The notes: generated from the sequence alone by a model not told the origin. A stretch of 64,000 nucleotides of DNA from Acidobacteriaceae bacterium (GCA_003132405.1 PKXQ01000066.1:80802-144801); one strand, 5' to 3'. Shown: positions 31,920 through 40,829, numbered from the stretch's first letter. Numbers and translations are program-made.

Positions 31920-34841
31920 TCAATGAGGCGCAGTTTCGGACAGCGTCGCACTCTTCGAATCGACGTCCGAATTAGTTTCCGGTTGATGCGGATCCTTTCC
32001 GGCCAACTGTATTTCTCTCGACTCCTGCCACATCGCCACTACCGTCGATTTCAACTCCGCGGTCAGCCGATCGTAAGCAGCTTCGCTAGCCTCGGCGAGC
32101 GGCGGAGGTTGAATCGGTTTGCCGAAAACAATTTGCAGATCGGCGAATTTCGGGAATTTTTTGTGCCGCGGCCACGCTTCATAAAAGCCTTCGATCGCGA
32201 CCGGGATGATCGGAGCCTGAGCATGAATGGAAAGAATCGCAGCTCCTTTGCGAAATACGCGCGGAGTGCCGTCATCGCTGCGCTCGCCTTCGGGATAGAG
32301 AATTAGAATGCGTCCGCGACTAAGCCCAAAAGCTCCGGCGCGCATAGCGGGTACGAGGTTCGCGTCGGGATCGAGGACGATCACGCGTAGCCAACGCGCC
32401 AAACGCCGCATGAATCCCGCCCCAAAGATTTCGCTGGTGCCGAGCGCGAAGGACTGCCGAAAGAGCGACCACGGCAGCGCCGGGGCCATGATCAGCGGAT
32501 CGACATAACTCTGATGATTGGAGCAGATCAGGTAGGGGCCCTGGGCGGGAAGGTTTTCGAGGCCGCGCGTTTTCAGGTGATAAAAATCGAGCGCGAAAAG
32601 ATAAAGCAACTTTCCCAGGACGAAGAAAAAAACTTCGGCGAAAACGTTATGTCGCGCCAGCGCCAGAACCTCGGGATCGGTTACCGGTTCGCTCAAAATG
32701 GTCGACCATGGAGGAGCAGCGGCAACGGCTTGCCCCTCGCCGCGACTCGCGCTGGCAAGAAGTGCGTCAACCAGGTCGCGCACCGAATAAATTTCCGCGA
32801 GCTGCGACTCCGGGATTTTGCCGCCGAGTTGCTGTTCGAGCGCGGTCAGCAATTCAACGCGCTGCATCGAATCGAGCCCAAGATCGAGTTCTAGATTGTG
32901 GCTGGGGCGAATGTTCTCGATCTGGCTACGCGAAGCCTCGCGCACGATTTCCGAGGCGCGCTTCACATCCTCGCGATCGAGCCATGACTGCTCTTCAGGG
33001 GGTAACGCAGTTTCTGGTGCAAGTGATTTTTCCGGGCTCAGGCCGGCATCGCTGCCATTCGGACTCAGTTGCCGATCGCGCACTTTCTTCTCAATTTGGA
33101 AACGCTTCAATTTGCGCGTCGTGGTGCGAGGCAACTCTTCCTGCCAGATGTCATAGCTCACCAGACGTTTCGTCGAAGCGATCTTGTGAGAAAGCGCCTC
33201 GATTTCGCCGCGAATCGCCTCTTTGGAATTGACGATCCGGCGCTCGCGCAACAATTCAAAATTGGGCACGACTACGGCGTGGAGCCGCTCCGATGTCGGA
33301 TCTCCGGGTCGCGCCTCCAGCGCCATCACGCAAATCTCTTTCACGTACTGCGCCTGCAGATAGTGCGCCTCGACCTCTTCGGGATAGACATTCTTTCCGT
33401 TGGCGAGCACGATGACTTCCTTGCGCCGTCCAGTGATAAAGAGATTGCCGCCGGAATCGAAATAACCGAGATCGCCCGTGTAGAGCCAGCCGTCGCGCAG
33501 CACTTCGGCCGTCGCCTCGGGCCGCTTCCAATATCCCTTCATCACGATCGCGCCGCGAATGGCAATTTCGCCTACGGGTTGGGCGCCATCTTCGGCGGGT
33601 TTCGGATCGACGATTTTGCCTTCAACGCCGGGGAGTGGCGGCCCGACCGACCCAAATACGATGTGGCCGGGCGGATTAAGAAACGCGCCGCCGGTGGTTT
33701 CTGTGAGGCCATACGCATTGAGAACGTCGATGCCAAAACAATAAAAATCGCGCGCAATGGCCGGATCGAAGCGCGATCCTCCAGTAACCAGATAGCGCAT
33801 GTGGCTGCCAAAAGTGGCGTGAATCTTTCCGAAGAAGAATTTGCCAGCGTTGATTCCGACGCACCGCAGCGCGCGGTTGAGAGCCATCAGTGAGCGCACA
33901 ACCCGCAGCGTGAGTTTGCCGCGCTTACTCAACTCTTTGAAAATCTTCTCGTGAATCAGATAAAAAAACTGAGGCACCACGCAAAATGCAGTGATGTTGC
34001 GCTCTTGTAGAGCGCGCAGCAGTTCGGTGGTGTTGAGCGTCTCCAGGTAAACAACGCGCGTGCCATTGAACAGAGGCAGAAAGAGATTGGCCATCTGCGC
34101 CAGCACGTGAAACATGGGAAGAATTCCCAACAGCGCATCCTCAGGTCCCACTTTGATCACTGTGAGCACCGAATTCGCCTCGCCGATCAGGTTGGCATGG
34201 GTGAGCATGACCCCCTTCGGGTCCGCCGTGGTTCCCGAGGTATAGAGCAGGGCCGCGAGATCGCTATCGGCGGGGATGATCGGTTGAAAGCCAGCGGGGC
34301 CAGCGGCAAAGATGGAATCAATATCGGCGGCAAAGCTTTCTGTAATTCGCAGGCTCTGGATGCCACGGTCAGCGCGTTCTGTGCCGCGTTCGGGGCGATG
34401 CGTGGGAGTCGCAGTAGCAGGATTCGTCGCGCCCAGCTCCGCGGCCGTCGAAGTCATCACCAGAGCCAGGTTGAGTCCCTTGACCGCCTCCGCCGCCACG
34501 GCAAGATGCTTCACATCGCAGAACAAAAGCGAAGCTTCGCTATCGATCAGCAACTTCTTGACCTGGTCGGCATGGAAAGCAGTGTCGAGCGGAACCGCAG
34601 TCCGCCCACTCGCGATGATGCCTAAGTAGGCCGCCACCCAGCGCGGATGGTTTGCCGCGAGAATTGCCACCCGCGCATCGCGAGGAACATGGGCTGAAAG
34701 CCAGTTCGCGACGCTCTCCGACATGCGAGTGAGTTCCGCGAAAGTGACGCGCTCGACCGTCTGCTGGCGCTGAATCTCAAGGGCAATATTGTCGGGGAAC
34801 TTGCGGGCCGATTCTTGGAAACGCTGGTAGAAAGTTGGCAT
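31920..34841 (-). CDS. Acyl-CoA/acyl-ACP synthetase - acyl carrier protein - acyltransferase fusion
   Basis: A 973-residue three-module protein. Residues about 1-600 are an AMP-forming acyl-adenylate synthetase (LLYTSGTTADPKGVMLTHAN, YGLTETTGG, YTGDLGYFDSGGNLFITGRRKE). Residues about 645-720 are an acyl carrier domain with the phosphopantetheine serine in LDLGLDSMQRVEL. Residues about 745-940 are a 1-acylglycerol-phosphate acyltransferase (NHQSYVDPL for NHxxxxD, LYPEGERSDDG). The chain could activate a fatty acid, hold it on the carrier domain and pass it to lysophospholipid, as Aas does with free ACP. A hexapeptide-like Pro/Glu repeat (LSPEKS, LAPETA, LPPEEQ) forms the linker before the carrier domain. 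Confidence 0.88.
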   Translation of the reverse strand: MPTFYQRFQESARKFPDNIALEIQRQQTVERVTFAELTRMSESVANWLSAHVPRDARVAILAANHPRWVAAYLGIIASGRTAVPLDTAFHADQVKKLLIDSEASLLFCDVKHLAVAAEAVKGLNLALVMTSTAAELGATNPATATPTHRPERGTERADRGIQSLRITESFAADIDSIFAAGPAGFQPIIPADSDLAALLYTSGTTADPKGVMLTHANLIGEANSVLTVIKVGPEDALLGILPMFHVLAQMANLFLPLFNGTRVVYLETLNTTELLRALQERNITAFCVVPQFFYLIHEKIFKELSKRGKLTLRVVRSLMALNRALRCVGINAGKFFFGKIHATFGSHMRYLVTGGSRFDPAIARDFYCFGIDVLNAYGLTETTGGAFLNPPGHIVFGSVGPPLPGVEGKIVDPKPAEDGAQPVGEIAIRGAIVMKGYWKRPEATAEVLRDGWLYTGDLGYFDSGGNLFITGRRKEVIVLANGKNVYPEEVEAHYLQAQYVKEICVMALEARPGDPTSERLHAVVVPNFELLRERRIVNSKEAIRGEIEALSHKIASTKRLVSYDIWQEELPRTTTRKLKRFQIEKKVRDRQLSPNGSDAGLSPEKSLAPETALPPEEQSWLDREDVKRASEIVREASRSQIENIRPSHNLELDLGLDSMQRVELLTALEQQLGGKIPESQLAEIYSVRDLVDALLASASRGEGQAVAAAPPWSTILSEPVTDPEVLALARHNVFAEVFFFVLGKLLYLFALDFYHLKTRGLENLPAQGPYLICSNHQSYVDPLIMAPALPWSLFRQSFALGTSEIFGAGFMRRLARWLRVIVLDPDANLVPAMRAGAFGLSRGRILILYPEGERSDDGTPRVFRKGAAILSIHAQAPIIPVAIEGFYEAWPRHKKFPKFADLQIVFGKPIQPPPLAEASEAAYDRLTAELKSTVVAMWQESREIQLAGKDPHQPETNSDVDSKSATLSETAPH

Positions 34842-34911
34842 GGGGCAAAGGCGGAATGATACAGGAGAGGCAAAGGGACGCCAATCGGCGCCGTGAGATG
34901 TCTCATTGACG

Positions 34912-34954
34912 TTGCAAGTCGCACTTGTTTTGTGTACACTATATTAGTGTGCAC
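34912..34954 (+). promoter_or_regulatory. Promoter with overlapping palindromic operator of the toxin-antitoxin pair
   Basis: TTGCAA (34912-34917) and TACACT (34935-34940) are 17 bases apart, a plausible sigma-70 promoter. The -10 box lies inside GTGTACACTA-TAT-TAGTGTGCAC (34932-34954), a palindrome with one mismatch. An operator on the -10 region is what VapB-type antitoxins usually bind for autoregulation. Confidence 0.6.
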
Positions 34955-35008
34955 TGGATCAGTGGAGACTTTCGACGTTAGATTGGCACATCATTGATGA
35001 CAGCGTAA

Positions 35009-35233
35009 ATGATTATGAAAAACATCACTTTTAGTGCGGACGAAAGCAAGATTGAACTGGCTCGCGAAGTCGCCCGCAGTGAGCGGAAGACACTGAACGA
35101 CGCCTTTCGTGAGTGGCTGGATTGGTACGGTTCTCGCCGAATGACCCGCGCGGAAATTGAGGCGTTATTCGCCAGACTCAAGCACGTCGATGCAGGGCGG
35201 AAATTCACGCGAGATGAAATGAATGAACGTTAA
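35009..35233 (+). CDS. VapB-type antitoxin (probable ribbon-helix-helix)
   Basis: A 74-residue protein, start ATG 35009 or ATG 35015. The N-terminus MKNITFSADESKIELAREVARSERKTLNDAFREWLDWYG fits a ribbon-helix-helix: a beta strand with SADE, then two helices separated by RKTLND. The C-terminal part (LFARLKHVDAGRKFTRDEM) would wrap the toxin. It overlaps the PIN-domain gene by 11 bp, the usual toxin-antitoxin order, and a palindromic operator lies upstream. Confidence 0.75.
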   Translation: MIMKNITFSADESKIELAREVARSERKTLNDAFREWLDWYGSRRMTRAEIEALFARLKHVDAGRKFTRDEMNER

Positions 35234-35645
35234 GTCGTTTCTGGATACGAATATTATCGTTTATGCCTTCGATCAATCTTCTCCCGAGAAGGCCAAAATT
35301 GCGCAGCGATTGATTACAGACGGCGCCACCGACAAGCAAGCGATCATCAGCTACCAGGTCGTCCAGGAATTTATTAATGTTGCCCTGCGCGGTTTTCGTT
35401 TAGCTATCCCCAAATCTGACTTGGAGTCGTTCGTGCTCACCGCGTTGTTCCCTATGATGGCCATTTCGTCGTCCCCGGCGCTGGTGACCGAGGCCCTGCG
35501 GTTACATGGTGACGATCGCCTTTCTTGGTATGACGCCCTCATTGTCGCGGCCGCGCTCCAGGGTGGCTGCAGGATTCTCTACAGCGAAGATCTACAACAT
35601 GGCCGTCGCTTTGGCGAACTCGTGATTCAGAATCCATTTCTCTGA
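35223..35645 (+). CDS. PIN-domain ribonuclease toxin (VapC-like)
   Basis: A 140-residue PIN-domain protein. The acidic metal-binding residues are visible: Asp in FLDTNIIVYAFD, Glu in YQVVQEFINVALRG, Asp in LSWYDALIVAAALQGG, and Asp in ILYSEDLQHG. VapC toxins cleave tRNA or rRNA when freed from VapB. The target here is unknown. The start overlaps the antitoxin end. Confidence 0.85.
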   Translation: MNVKSFLDTNIIVYAFDQSSPEKAKIAQRLITDGATDKQAIISYQVVQEFINVALRGFRLAIPKSDLESFVLTALFPMMAISSSPALVTEALRLHGDDRLSWYDALIVAAALQGGCRILYSEDLQHGRRFGELVIQNPFL

Positions 35646-35748
35646 AACCGCGTGTTTCGGCTTGTCCGTCCTCCGCCATTCCTGCCGCATCTAATGTGCT
35701 AGGCTTTAACTGTAATTTAGGACGCGTGTCCTCCGAAGGATTTCTGGT

Positions 35749-38700
35749 TTGATCAACACTTTGCTGGGCAAGGTTTTCGGGACGAAGAACGAGCGCGAGG
35801 TCAAGCGCCTAATGCCGCGCGTCGCGGCGATCAATGCGCTTGAGGCGGGGATGCAGAAGCTCTCCGACGACGAACTCCGCGGCAAGACGGCGGAGTTTCG
35901 CGCCCGCATTCAAGAGCGCCTTAGCCCAATCGCAGACGAGCCCGATGCTGATCCCGATTCTCCGGACATCGATCTCAGGAATAGTGATCGCCAGAAAGAA
36001 ATCGAAGCCGAGCGCGGCGAACTGCTCAAAGTTGTTCTCGACGAGTTGCTTGAAGAAGCGTTTGCCGTTGTCCGTGAAGCTGGAAAACGCGTGCTCAACA
36101 TGCGGCACTTCGATGTGCAGTTAATCGGCGGCATGGTGTTGCATGAAGGCAAGATCGCCGAGATGAAGACCGGCGAAGGCAAGACGCTAGTCGCGACGCT
36201 ACCGGTGTATTTGAATGCGCTCAGTGGGCGCGGCGTGCACGTAGTCACAGTCAATGATTATCTGGCCAAGCGCGACTCCGAATGGATGGGAAAGCTCTAC
36301 AGCTTTCTCGGCCTGACCGTGGGCGTGATCGTTCACGACCTTGATGACGAACAGCGCCGCGCCGCCTATGCTGCCGACGTCACTTACGGCACGAACAACG
36401 AATTCGGGTTCGACTATCTCCGCGACAACATGAAGTTTGACCTGCGCGATTGCGTGCAGCGCGTACACAACTTCGCCATCGTCGACGAAGTCGATTCCAT
36501 CCTGATCGACGAAGCCCGCACGCCGCTAATTATTTCCGGCGCGAGCGAAGAATCTACCGACAAGTACTACAAGGTGAATCGCATTATCCCGAAGCTGGAA
36601 AAGGGCGAGGAAATCGATACGCAGCCGGGCGAGCCTAAGATTATGACCGGCGATTATGTGGTCGACGAAAAACACCGCAACGTCACGGTTAGCGACGAGG
36701 GATGGGAGAAAGTCGAAAAGCTGCTGGGCATCGGCAACATTGCAGACCCGGAAAACTGGGCGCTGAAGCATCACGTGGAGACTGCCGTCAAAGCGCACGC
36801 GCTTTATAAGCGCGACGTCGAATACGTAGTCAAAGACGGAGAAGTGCTGATCGTAGATGAATTCACAGGGCGCCTGATGCCGGGCCGCCGCTGGTCTGAC
36901 GGGCTGCACCAGGCCATTGAAGCGAAAGAGAATGTGAAGATCGAGCGCGAGAATCAGACGCTCGCAACCATCACGTTCCAGAATTATTTCCGTATGTATA
37001 AGAAACTCGCGGGTATGACCGGCACGGCGGAAACGGAAGCGCCGGAATTTGACAAGATTTATCGACTTGAAGTTGTGGTCATTCCGACCAATCGCGTGCT
37101 GCTGCGCAAAGAGAATCCGGATATCGTCTATCGCACGGAAAAGGAAAAATATTTCGCGGCCGCCGATGAGATTCAGCGCCTCCACGAGAGCGAGCAGCCG
37201 GTGTTAGTCGGCACGACCTCGATTGAAAAATCCGAGCGGATTTCGGAATTGCTGAAGAAGAAGGGAATCAAGCACGTTGTTTTGAACGCGAAGTATCACG
37301 AGCGCGAAGCGGAAATTGTGGCGCAGGCGGGGCGGAAGGGCATGGTCACCATCGCTACGAATATGGCGGGTCGCGGCACCGACATTCTGCTGGGCGGCAA
37401 TGCGGAATTCATGGCCAAGCAGGAATGCGTGAAGAAGGGAATTGCGCAGCCGATTCGCGCCGCGCAAGGCAAGATCGAAGCTGAGGTGGACGATCCGAAC
37501 CGCGCGGTTTGGTATTACGCGGGCAATGAATACGCCGTCCCGACCGATCAGTGGAGCGAGATTTTTGCGCGCTACAAGGCCGACACCGATCGCGAGCATC
37601 GCGAAGTGATTGAGGCGGGCGGCTTGCACATCTTCGGCACCGAACGCCATGAGGCTCGCCGCATCGACAATCAGCTTCGCGGGCGCGCCGGCCGTCAGGG
37701 CGATCCCGGCTCGTCACGTTTCTATCTTTCGCTCGAAGACGACTTGATGCGCATCTTCGCCAAGGAGTGGATTTCAAATCTACTGCAACGCCTGGGCATG
37801 GAAGAAGGCGTTCCCATCGAATCGCGCATGATTACGCGGCGCATCGAAGGCGCGCAGAAAGCGGTGGAAGGACAGAATTTCGAGGCCCGCAAACATCTGC
37901 TTGAATATGACGACGTGATGAACAAGCAGCGCGAAGCGGTCTACGGCTTGCGCCGCCGTTTGCTCGAAGGCCTCGACCAGAAAGATCTCATTGTCGAAGA
38001 TTATGTCTCGGGAATTCTCGGCGACATTCTCGAACGCCACTGCCCGCCGAAAGATCACGTCGATAATTGGGATTTGAAAGCTTTGAAAGACGCGATCATC
38101 GCCCGCTTTGGCCTCGACATCTATGCCGAGGGCATCAAGCCCGACGAGATGAACCGGCAGGAACTGGGCGATGCGATCTTCGGCAAACTCAAGGAGCGCT
38201 ACGACGCGAAAGAGGCGCTCATTGGCGCCGAGGCGATGCGCTATCACGAGCGCATGATCATGCTGAGCGTGATCGACGCGCAATGGAAAGATCACCTGCT
38301 CTCGATGGATCACCTGAAGGAAGGCATCGGGCTGCGTGGGTATGCGCAGCATGATCCGCTGGTCGAGTATAAGCGCGAGTCTTTCGACATGTTCGAAGAG
38401 ATGATGAAGCGCTTTCAGGAAGAGACGGTTCGCTATCTCTACCTGATGCAGATCATGGAGCGGCCTCCGGATGCTGGGCCGAGGCTGACCAGTGGTAGCC
38501 AAGATGAAGCCGCTGTCAAGGGTTCTGAGGTCAGCGCATCTTCGGTTATCACCGGCGGCCGAGGCGGCAATGGACGTCCGCCGCGCCAAGTGGCTACGTC
38601 AGTGGATGAAATCGAAATAGCGTTTCAGCGCAAGAAAAAGAAAGAACTGGAACAGGCACGCATGGCTGGCGCGGGCGACATGCAGGTGCAGCAGGTCGTG

Positions 38701-38787
38701 CGCTCGGGAGAAAAAGTTGGGCGCAACGATCCTTGCCCCTGCGGAAGCGGCAAGAAGTACAAAAAGTGTTGCGGGGCGAGTGCGTAA
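35749..38787 (+). CDS. secA: Preprotein translocase ATPase SecA
   Basis: A 1012-residue motor driving export through SecYEG. Walker A is [53 protein letters not shown] and [14 protein letters not shown] are the nucleotide-binding-domain motifs; [17 protein letters not shown] and [17 protein letters not shown] mark NBD2. The C-terminus has the zinc-binding SEC-C motif [18 protein letters not shown]. The start is TTG 35749 with GAAGGA eight bases upstream. An Asp/Pro-rich insertion ([20 protein letters not shown]) lies after residue 60. The gene stands alone. Confidence 0.97.
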   Translation: MINTLLGKVFGTKNEREVKRLMPRVAAINALEAGMQKLSDDELRGKTAEFRARIQERLSPIADEPDADPDSPDIDLRNSDRQKEIEAERGELLKVVLDELLEEAFAVVREAGKRVLNMRHFDVQLIGGMVLHEGKIAEMKTGEGKTLVATLPVYLNALSGRGVHVVTVNDYLAKRDSEWMGKLYSFLGLTVGVIVHDLDDEQRRAAYAADVTYGTNNEFGFDYLRDNMKFDLRDCVQRVHNFAIVDEVDSILIDEARTPLIISGASEESTDKYYKVNRIIPKLEKGEEIDTQPGEPKIMTGDYVVDEKHRNVTVSDEGWEKVEKLLGIGNIADPENWALKHHVETAVKAHALYKRDVEYVVKDGEVLIVDEFTGRLMPGRRWSDGLHQAIEAKENVKIERENQTLATITFQNYFRMYKKLAGMTGTAETEAPEFDKIYRLEVVVIPTNRVLLRKENPDIVYRTEKEKYFAAADEIQRLHESEQPVLVGTTSIEKSERISELLKKKGIKHVVLNAKYHEREAEIVAQAGRKGMVTIATNMAGRGTDILLGGNAEFMAKQECVKKGIAQPIRAAQGKIEAEVDDPNRAVWYYAGNEYAVPTDQWSEIFARYKADTDREHREVIEAGGLHIFGTERHEARRIDNQLRGRAGRQGDPGSSRFYLSLEDDLMRIFAKEWISNLLQRLGMEEGVPIESRMITRRIEGAQKAVEGQNFEARKHLLEYDDVMNKQREAVYGLRRRLLEGLDQKDLIVEDYVSGILGDILERHCPPKDHVDNWDLKALKDAIIARFGLDIYAEGIKPDEMNRQELGDAIFGKLKERYDAKEALIGAEAMRYHERMIMLSVIDAQWKDHLLSMDHLKEGIGLRGYAQHDPLVEYKRESFDMFEEMMKRFQEETVRYLYLMQIMERPPDAGPRLTSGSQDEAAVKGSEVSASSVITGGRGGNGRPPRQVATSVDEIEIAFQRKKKKELEQARMAGAGDMQVQQVVRSGEKVGRNDPCPCGSGKKYKKCCGASA

Positions 38788-38790
38788 TTC

Positions 38791-38858
38791 TTTACCGCCG
38801 AGACGTGATATATCCCTTAACTTGTTTTCTCCGCGCTCTCGGCGTTTCTGCGGTTAAA
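38791..38858. repeat. CCGCCGAG-type dispersed imperfect inverted repeat (copy 1)
   Basis: TTTACCGCCGAGACG on the left and CTCGGCGTTTCTGCGGTTAAA on the right form an imperfect inverted repeat between the convergent secA and CYTH genes, overlapping the CYTH stop. Related copies lie at 39435-39532 and 41856-41940, and a partial one at the lysS end. Confidence 0.7.
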
Positions 38859-39426
38859 TGTTTTTTGATTTCTTCCCCAGCGCGCGAAAAGTCATTTCCG
38901 TAGCTTTGCTGCGCGTGCGCCGTTTCCATTCGAAAAACATCGGCGCGTAGGTCTGAGTGATATAGTCGCCGCGGCTAATCCCCAGCGCGCGTGCTGTGCG
39001 ATCGATCCAGCGCGGCTTGCCTTCGATCTCGCCAAAATTTCCAATCGGAGTCTTATCGAGAACTACATGCCCCTCGCCATCGCTCCACTCCGCGCGATAC
39101 TTCTCGTAGCGAAATGTGGGTTCAAAGCCCAGCGTATGCAAGATGGCCTCCATTTGTTGGCCATTCTCGACCGGGGTTTCGAGTTCGACTCGTTTCTTGT
39201 GGCGGCCTTCCTTGCCCTTTGCTTTATGCGTCAGCGTCCAGATGTCGCCATACTTGCGGAGGCGCAGCATGTCACCTCGCTTGCGCAGTTTCTGGCCGGG
39301 CAGATCGTAGAGCGTATTCATTTCGTGGGTAGAACGGGTCATCTGCTTGAAGCCAGCACGCTTCAGAGCGCGGCTAAGCACGGACAGATTTTCAATTCGA
39401 AATTTGATTTCGATTTCGTTCGGCAT
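38854..39426 (-). CDS. CYTH-domain protein (class IV adenylate cyclase/thiamine-triphosphatase-like)
   Basis: A 190-residue protein starting MPNEIEIKFRIEN, where EIEIKF is the ExExK signature that binds metal and polyphosphate in the CYTH tunnel. Further family residues are LRLRKYGDIWTLTHKAK, RVELETPV, EKYRAEW and VVLDKTPIGNFGEIEG. These enzymes act on triphosphates or make cAMP; the predicted class IV cyclase name is by similarity to CyaB only. Both ends are flanked by CCGCCGAG-type repeats. Confidence 0.82.
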   Translation of the reverse strand: MPNEIEIKFRIENLSVLSRALKRAGFKQMTRSTHEMNTLYDLPGQKLRKRGDMLRLRKYGDIWTLTHKAKGKEGRHKKRVELETPVENGQQMEAILHTLGFEPTFRYEKYRAEWSDGEGHVVLDKTPIGNFGEIEGKPRWIDRTARALGISRGDYITQTYAPMFFEWKRRTRSKATEMTFRALGKKSKNI

Positions 39427-39434
39427 AGTGAAAT

Positions 39435-39532
39435 CTTAACCGCCGAGGCGCCGAGAAAACCAATGAGATCTGCGGAGTTTCTGCCTAAGTATTTCTCGGC
39501 GGCCTCGGCGCCCACTGCGTCTCGGCGGTGAG
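39435..39532. repeat. CCGCCGAG-type dispersed repeat (copy 2)
   Basis: The segment contains TTAACCGCCGAGGCGCCGAG, TTCTCGGCGGCCTCGGCG and GCGTCTCGGCGGTGAGCGG, giving several alternative pairings. It fills the gap between the CYTH start and the XdhC stop and ends five bases before the xdhC stop codon. Confidence 0.65.
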
Positions 39533-39536
39533 CGGC

Positions 39537-40400
39537 CTAGATTTTCGACGGAGTGGATTTCGGCTCAACGGATTTCGGCTCCGACTCCCGCTCGTGCCGA
39601 TGGAACCAACTCATGTGAGGTAGATCACGCTCCACTTTTCGCCGTTTTGCAATCAGTTCGGCGGTGATGGAAACAGCGATCTCTTCCGGCGTGATGGCGC
39701 CGATATCCAGTCCGACCGGCGAGTGGACTCGATCGAACAGATGCGCCGGCAGGCCTTCCTGCTGCAACTCTTTGAAGATGGTTATCACTTTTCGTTTCGA
39801 TCCGATCATGCCGATGTAGCGCGCCGGAGTCTGCACCGCCCAGCGCAGCATTCGCATATCGTCGCGGTGCCCGCGCGTGACGATCACGATATACGAAGAC
39901 TCGCCCGGCATGATCTCGGCGGCAGCCTTATCAAAATCGGCGGCGATCACCTGCTGCGCCTCGGGGAAGCGCTCGCGGTTGGCGTAAGCTTCGCGATCGT
40001 CGATGATTGTGACGTCAAAACCGGCGATGCGCGCGACTTTATAAAGGCTCGCCGCCACGTGGCCGGCGCCAAAAATATAAAGATCGGCGGGAGGCAGCAC
40101 CGGCTCGACAAAAATTTCGAGCGTTCCGCCGCAGACGAGGCCGGTATCGTTCTTTGGATCCTGATTCAGATCGAAGGTCAGTGTGCGCGGCTTCTCCGAT
40201 TCCATCACCTCGCGCGCCGCCTGCCAAACTTCAGCCTCAACGCAGCCGCCGCCGATCGTGCCGACGATCGAGCCATCGTCGCGCACCAGCATCTTGGCCG
40301 TCTTGAACGAAGGAATCGATCCGCGCACATTGACAATAGTGGCCACCGCGCCCCGACGCCCTTCTTTACGCAGCCGAACGATTTCCTCGTAGAGATCCAT
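39537..40400 (-). CDS. XdhC/CoxI family protein
   Basis: A 287-residue protein. The N-terminal XdhC/CoxI domain has ATIVNVRGSIPSFKTAKMLVRDDGSIVGTIGGGCVEAEVW. The C-terminal Rossmann domain has LYIFGAGHVAASLYKVARIAGFDVTIIDDR and YIGMIGSKRK. XdhC proteins bind and sulfurate molybdenum cofactor and insert it into xanthine or CO dehydrogenase-type enzymes. No such enzyme is in the window. The extreme C-terminus consists of 15-bp repeats (EPKSV, EPKST, PSKI). ATG 40400 fits the family start. The upstream region has a possible promoter and terminator, suggesting an attenuated leader. Confidence 0.85.
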   Translation of the reverse strand: MDLYEEIVRLRKEGRRGAVATIVNVRGSIPSFKTAKMLVRDDGSIVGTIGGGCVEAEVWQAAREVMESEKPRTLTFDLNQDPKNDTGLVCGGTLEIFVEPVLPPADLYIFGAGHVAASLYKVARIAGFDVTIIDDREAYANRERFPEAQQVIAADFDKAAAEIMPGESSYIVIVTRGHRDDMRMLRWAVQTPARYIGMIGSKRKVITIFKELQQEGLPAHLFDRVHSPVGLDIGAITPEEIAVSITAELIAKRRKVERDLPHMSWFHRHERESEPKSVEPKSTPSKI

Positions 40401-40466
40401 AAGTTTGATTATGGTTTGATGCGGGAGGAAGGTCAATAGACGGCTACGCAGGTTATCGTTCGCAAG

Positions 40467-40497
40467 AAACAAAAGCCCCGGATCATCACTCCGGGGC
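40467..40497 (-). terminator. Rho-independent terminator-like hairpin upstream of xdhC
   Basis: On the minus strand AGCCCCGGA and TCCGGGGCT form a 9-bp stem with a 7-base loop, followed by TTTGTTTCTT. It lies downstream of the tRNA at 40604-40692 and 67 bases upstream of the xdhC start. It could end the tRNA transcript or act as an attenuator for xdhC. Confidence 0.65.
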
Positions 40498-40498
40498 T

Positions 40499-40575
40499 AC
40501 TGGCGTTTTGCCAGTGGGTACTAATAACACGGCCTGCGAGCTTCTATCGTCACCCTGCCGCGACGCCCTGTCAAG
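40499..40575 (+). other. Degenerate inverted partial copy of the neighbouring tRNA
   Basis: Plus-strand GGCGTTTtgCCAGtGGGTAC followed by TAATAACaCGGCCTGCGA matches the 5' half of the minus-strand tRNA (GGCGTTTCCAGCGGGTACTG then GACGCGGCCTGCGA) with two small insertions and few substitutions. CTGCCGCgaCGCCCT at 40555-40569 may be a remnant of its 3' acceptor strand; the variable and T arms are missing. Read on the minus strand this stretch is therefore complementary to the tRNA. A -35-like TTGACA (minus, 40574-40569) lies at its edge. Confidence 0.55.
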
Positions 40576-40603
40576 AGCACTTTTTTAGCTGCGAGTGACT
40601 GCA

Positions 40604-40692
40604 CGGAGGGCGGCAGACTCGAACTGCAATGGCTGATGTAGCCACTCGACGGCTTCGCAGGCCGCGTCCAGTACCCGCTGGAAACGCCCTCC
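40604..40692 (-). tRNA. Non-canonical class II tRNA with 8/4 acceptor/T-stem, anticodon GCG
   Basis: The minus strand folds as a cloverleaf. The 8-bp acceptor stem is GGAGGGCG (40692-40685) with CGCCCTCC (40612-40605), followed by discriminator G at 40604. The D-arm stem TCCAG/CTGGA has a 6-base loop CGGGTA. The anticodon stem is GCGGC/GCCGT with loop CTGCGAA, anticodon GCG after T33. The long variable arm is TGGCT-ACATC-AGCCA. The 4-bp T-stem is GCAG/CTGC with a perfect T-loop TTCGAGT. CCA is not encoded. A 12-bp branch made of 8+4 pairs is not the normal 7/5 and not the 8/5 of selenocysteine tRNA. A long variable arm with G73 suggests charging by seryl-tRNA synthetase, while GCG would read Arg codons CGC/CGU. 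Confidence 0.75.
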
Positions 40693-40829
40693 AGACTCAG
40701 CCCGCGATGTACACTTTACGACTTGGCGCGAATACGTTCTGTGTCACTTGTCACAATGCTTTTGGTACATTGCGATTAGCATTTTGTTCCGAAACGGTCT
40801 CTGACCCTGAGAAGTTCACGGGAGCACCC

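Noticed and set aside
33069-33893. 274-codon plus-strand frame inside the synthetase fusion gene
   Set aside because: It is antisense to the conserved adenylation domain and has no family resemblance.
40604-40692. Selenocysteine tRNA (selC)
   Set aside because: The 8-bp acceptor stem and long variable arm are suggestive, but the T-stem is 4 bp rather than 5 and the anticodon is GCG, not TCA. No selenocysteine machinery genes are nearby.
40629-40829. N-terminal extension of the zinc dehydrogenase
   Set aside because: The frame is open, but it lies across the tRNA on the opposite strand, lacks similarity, and ATG 40830 has a good ribosome binding site.
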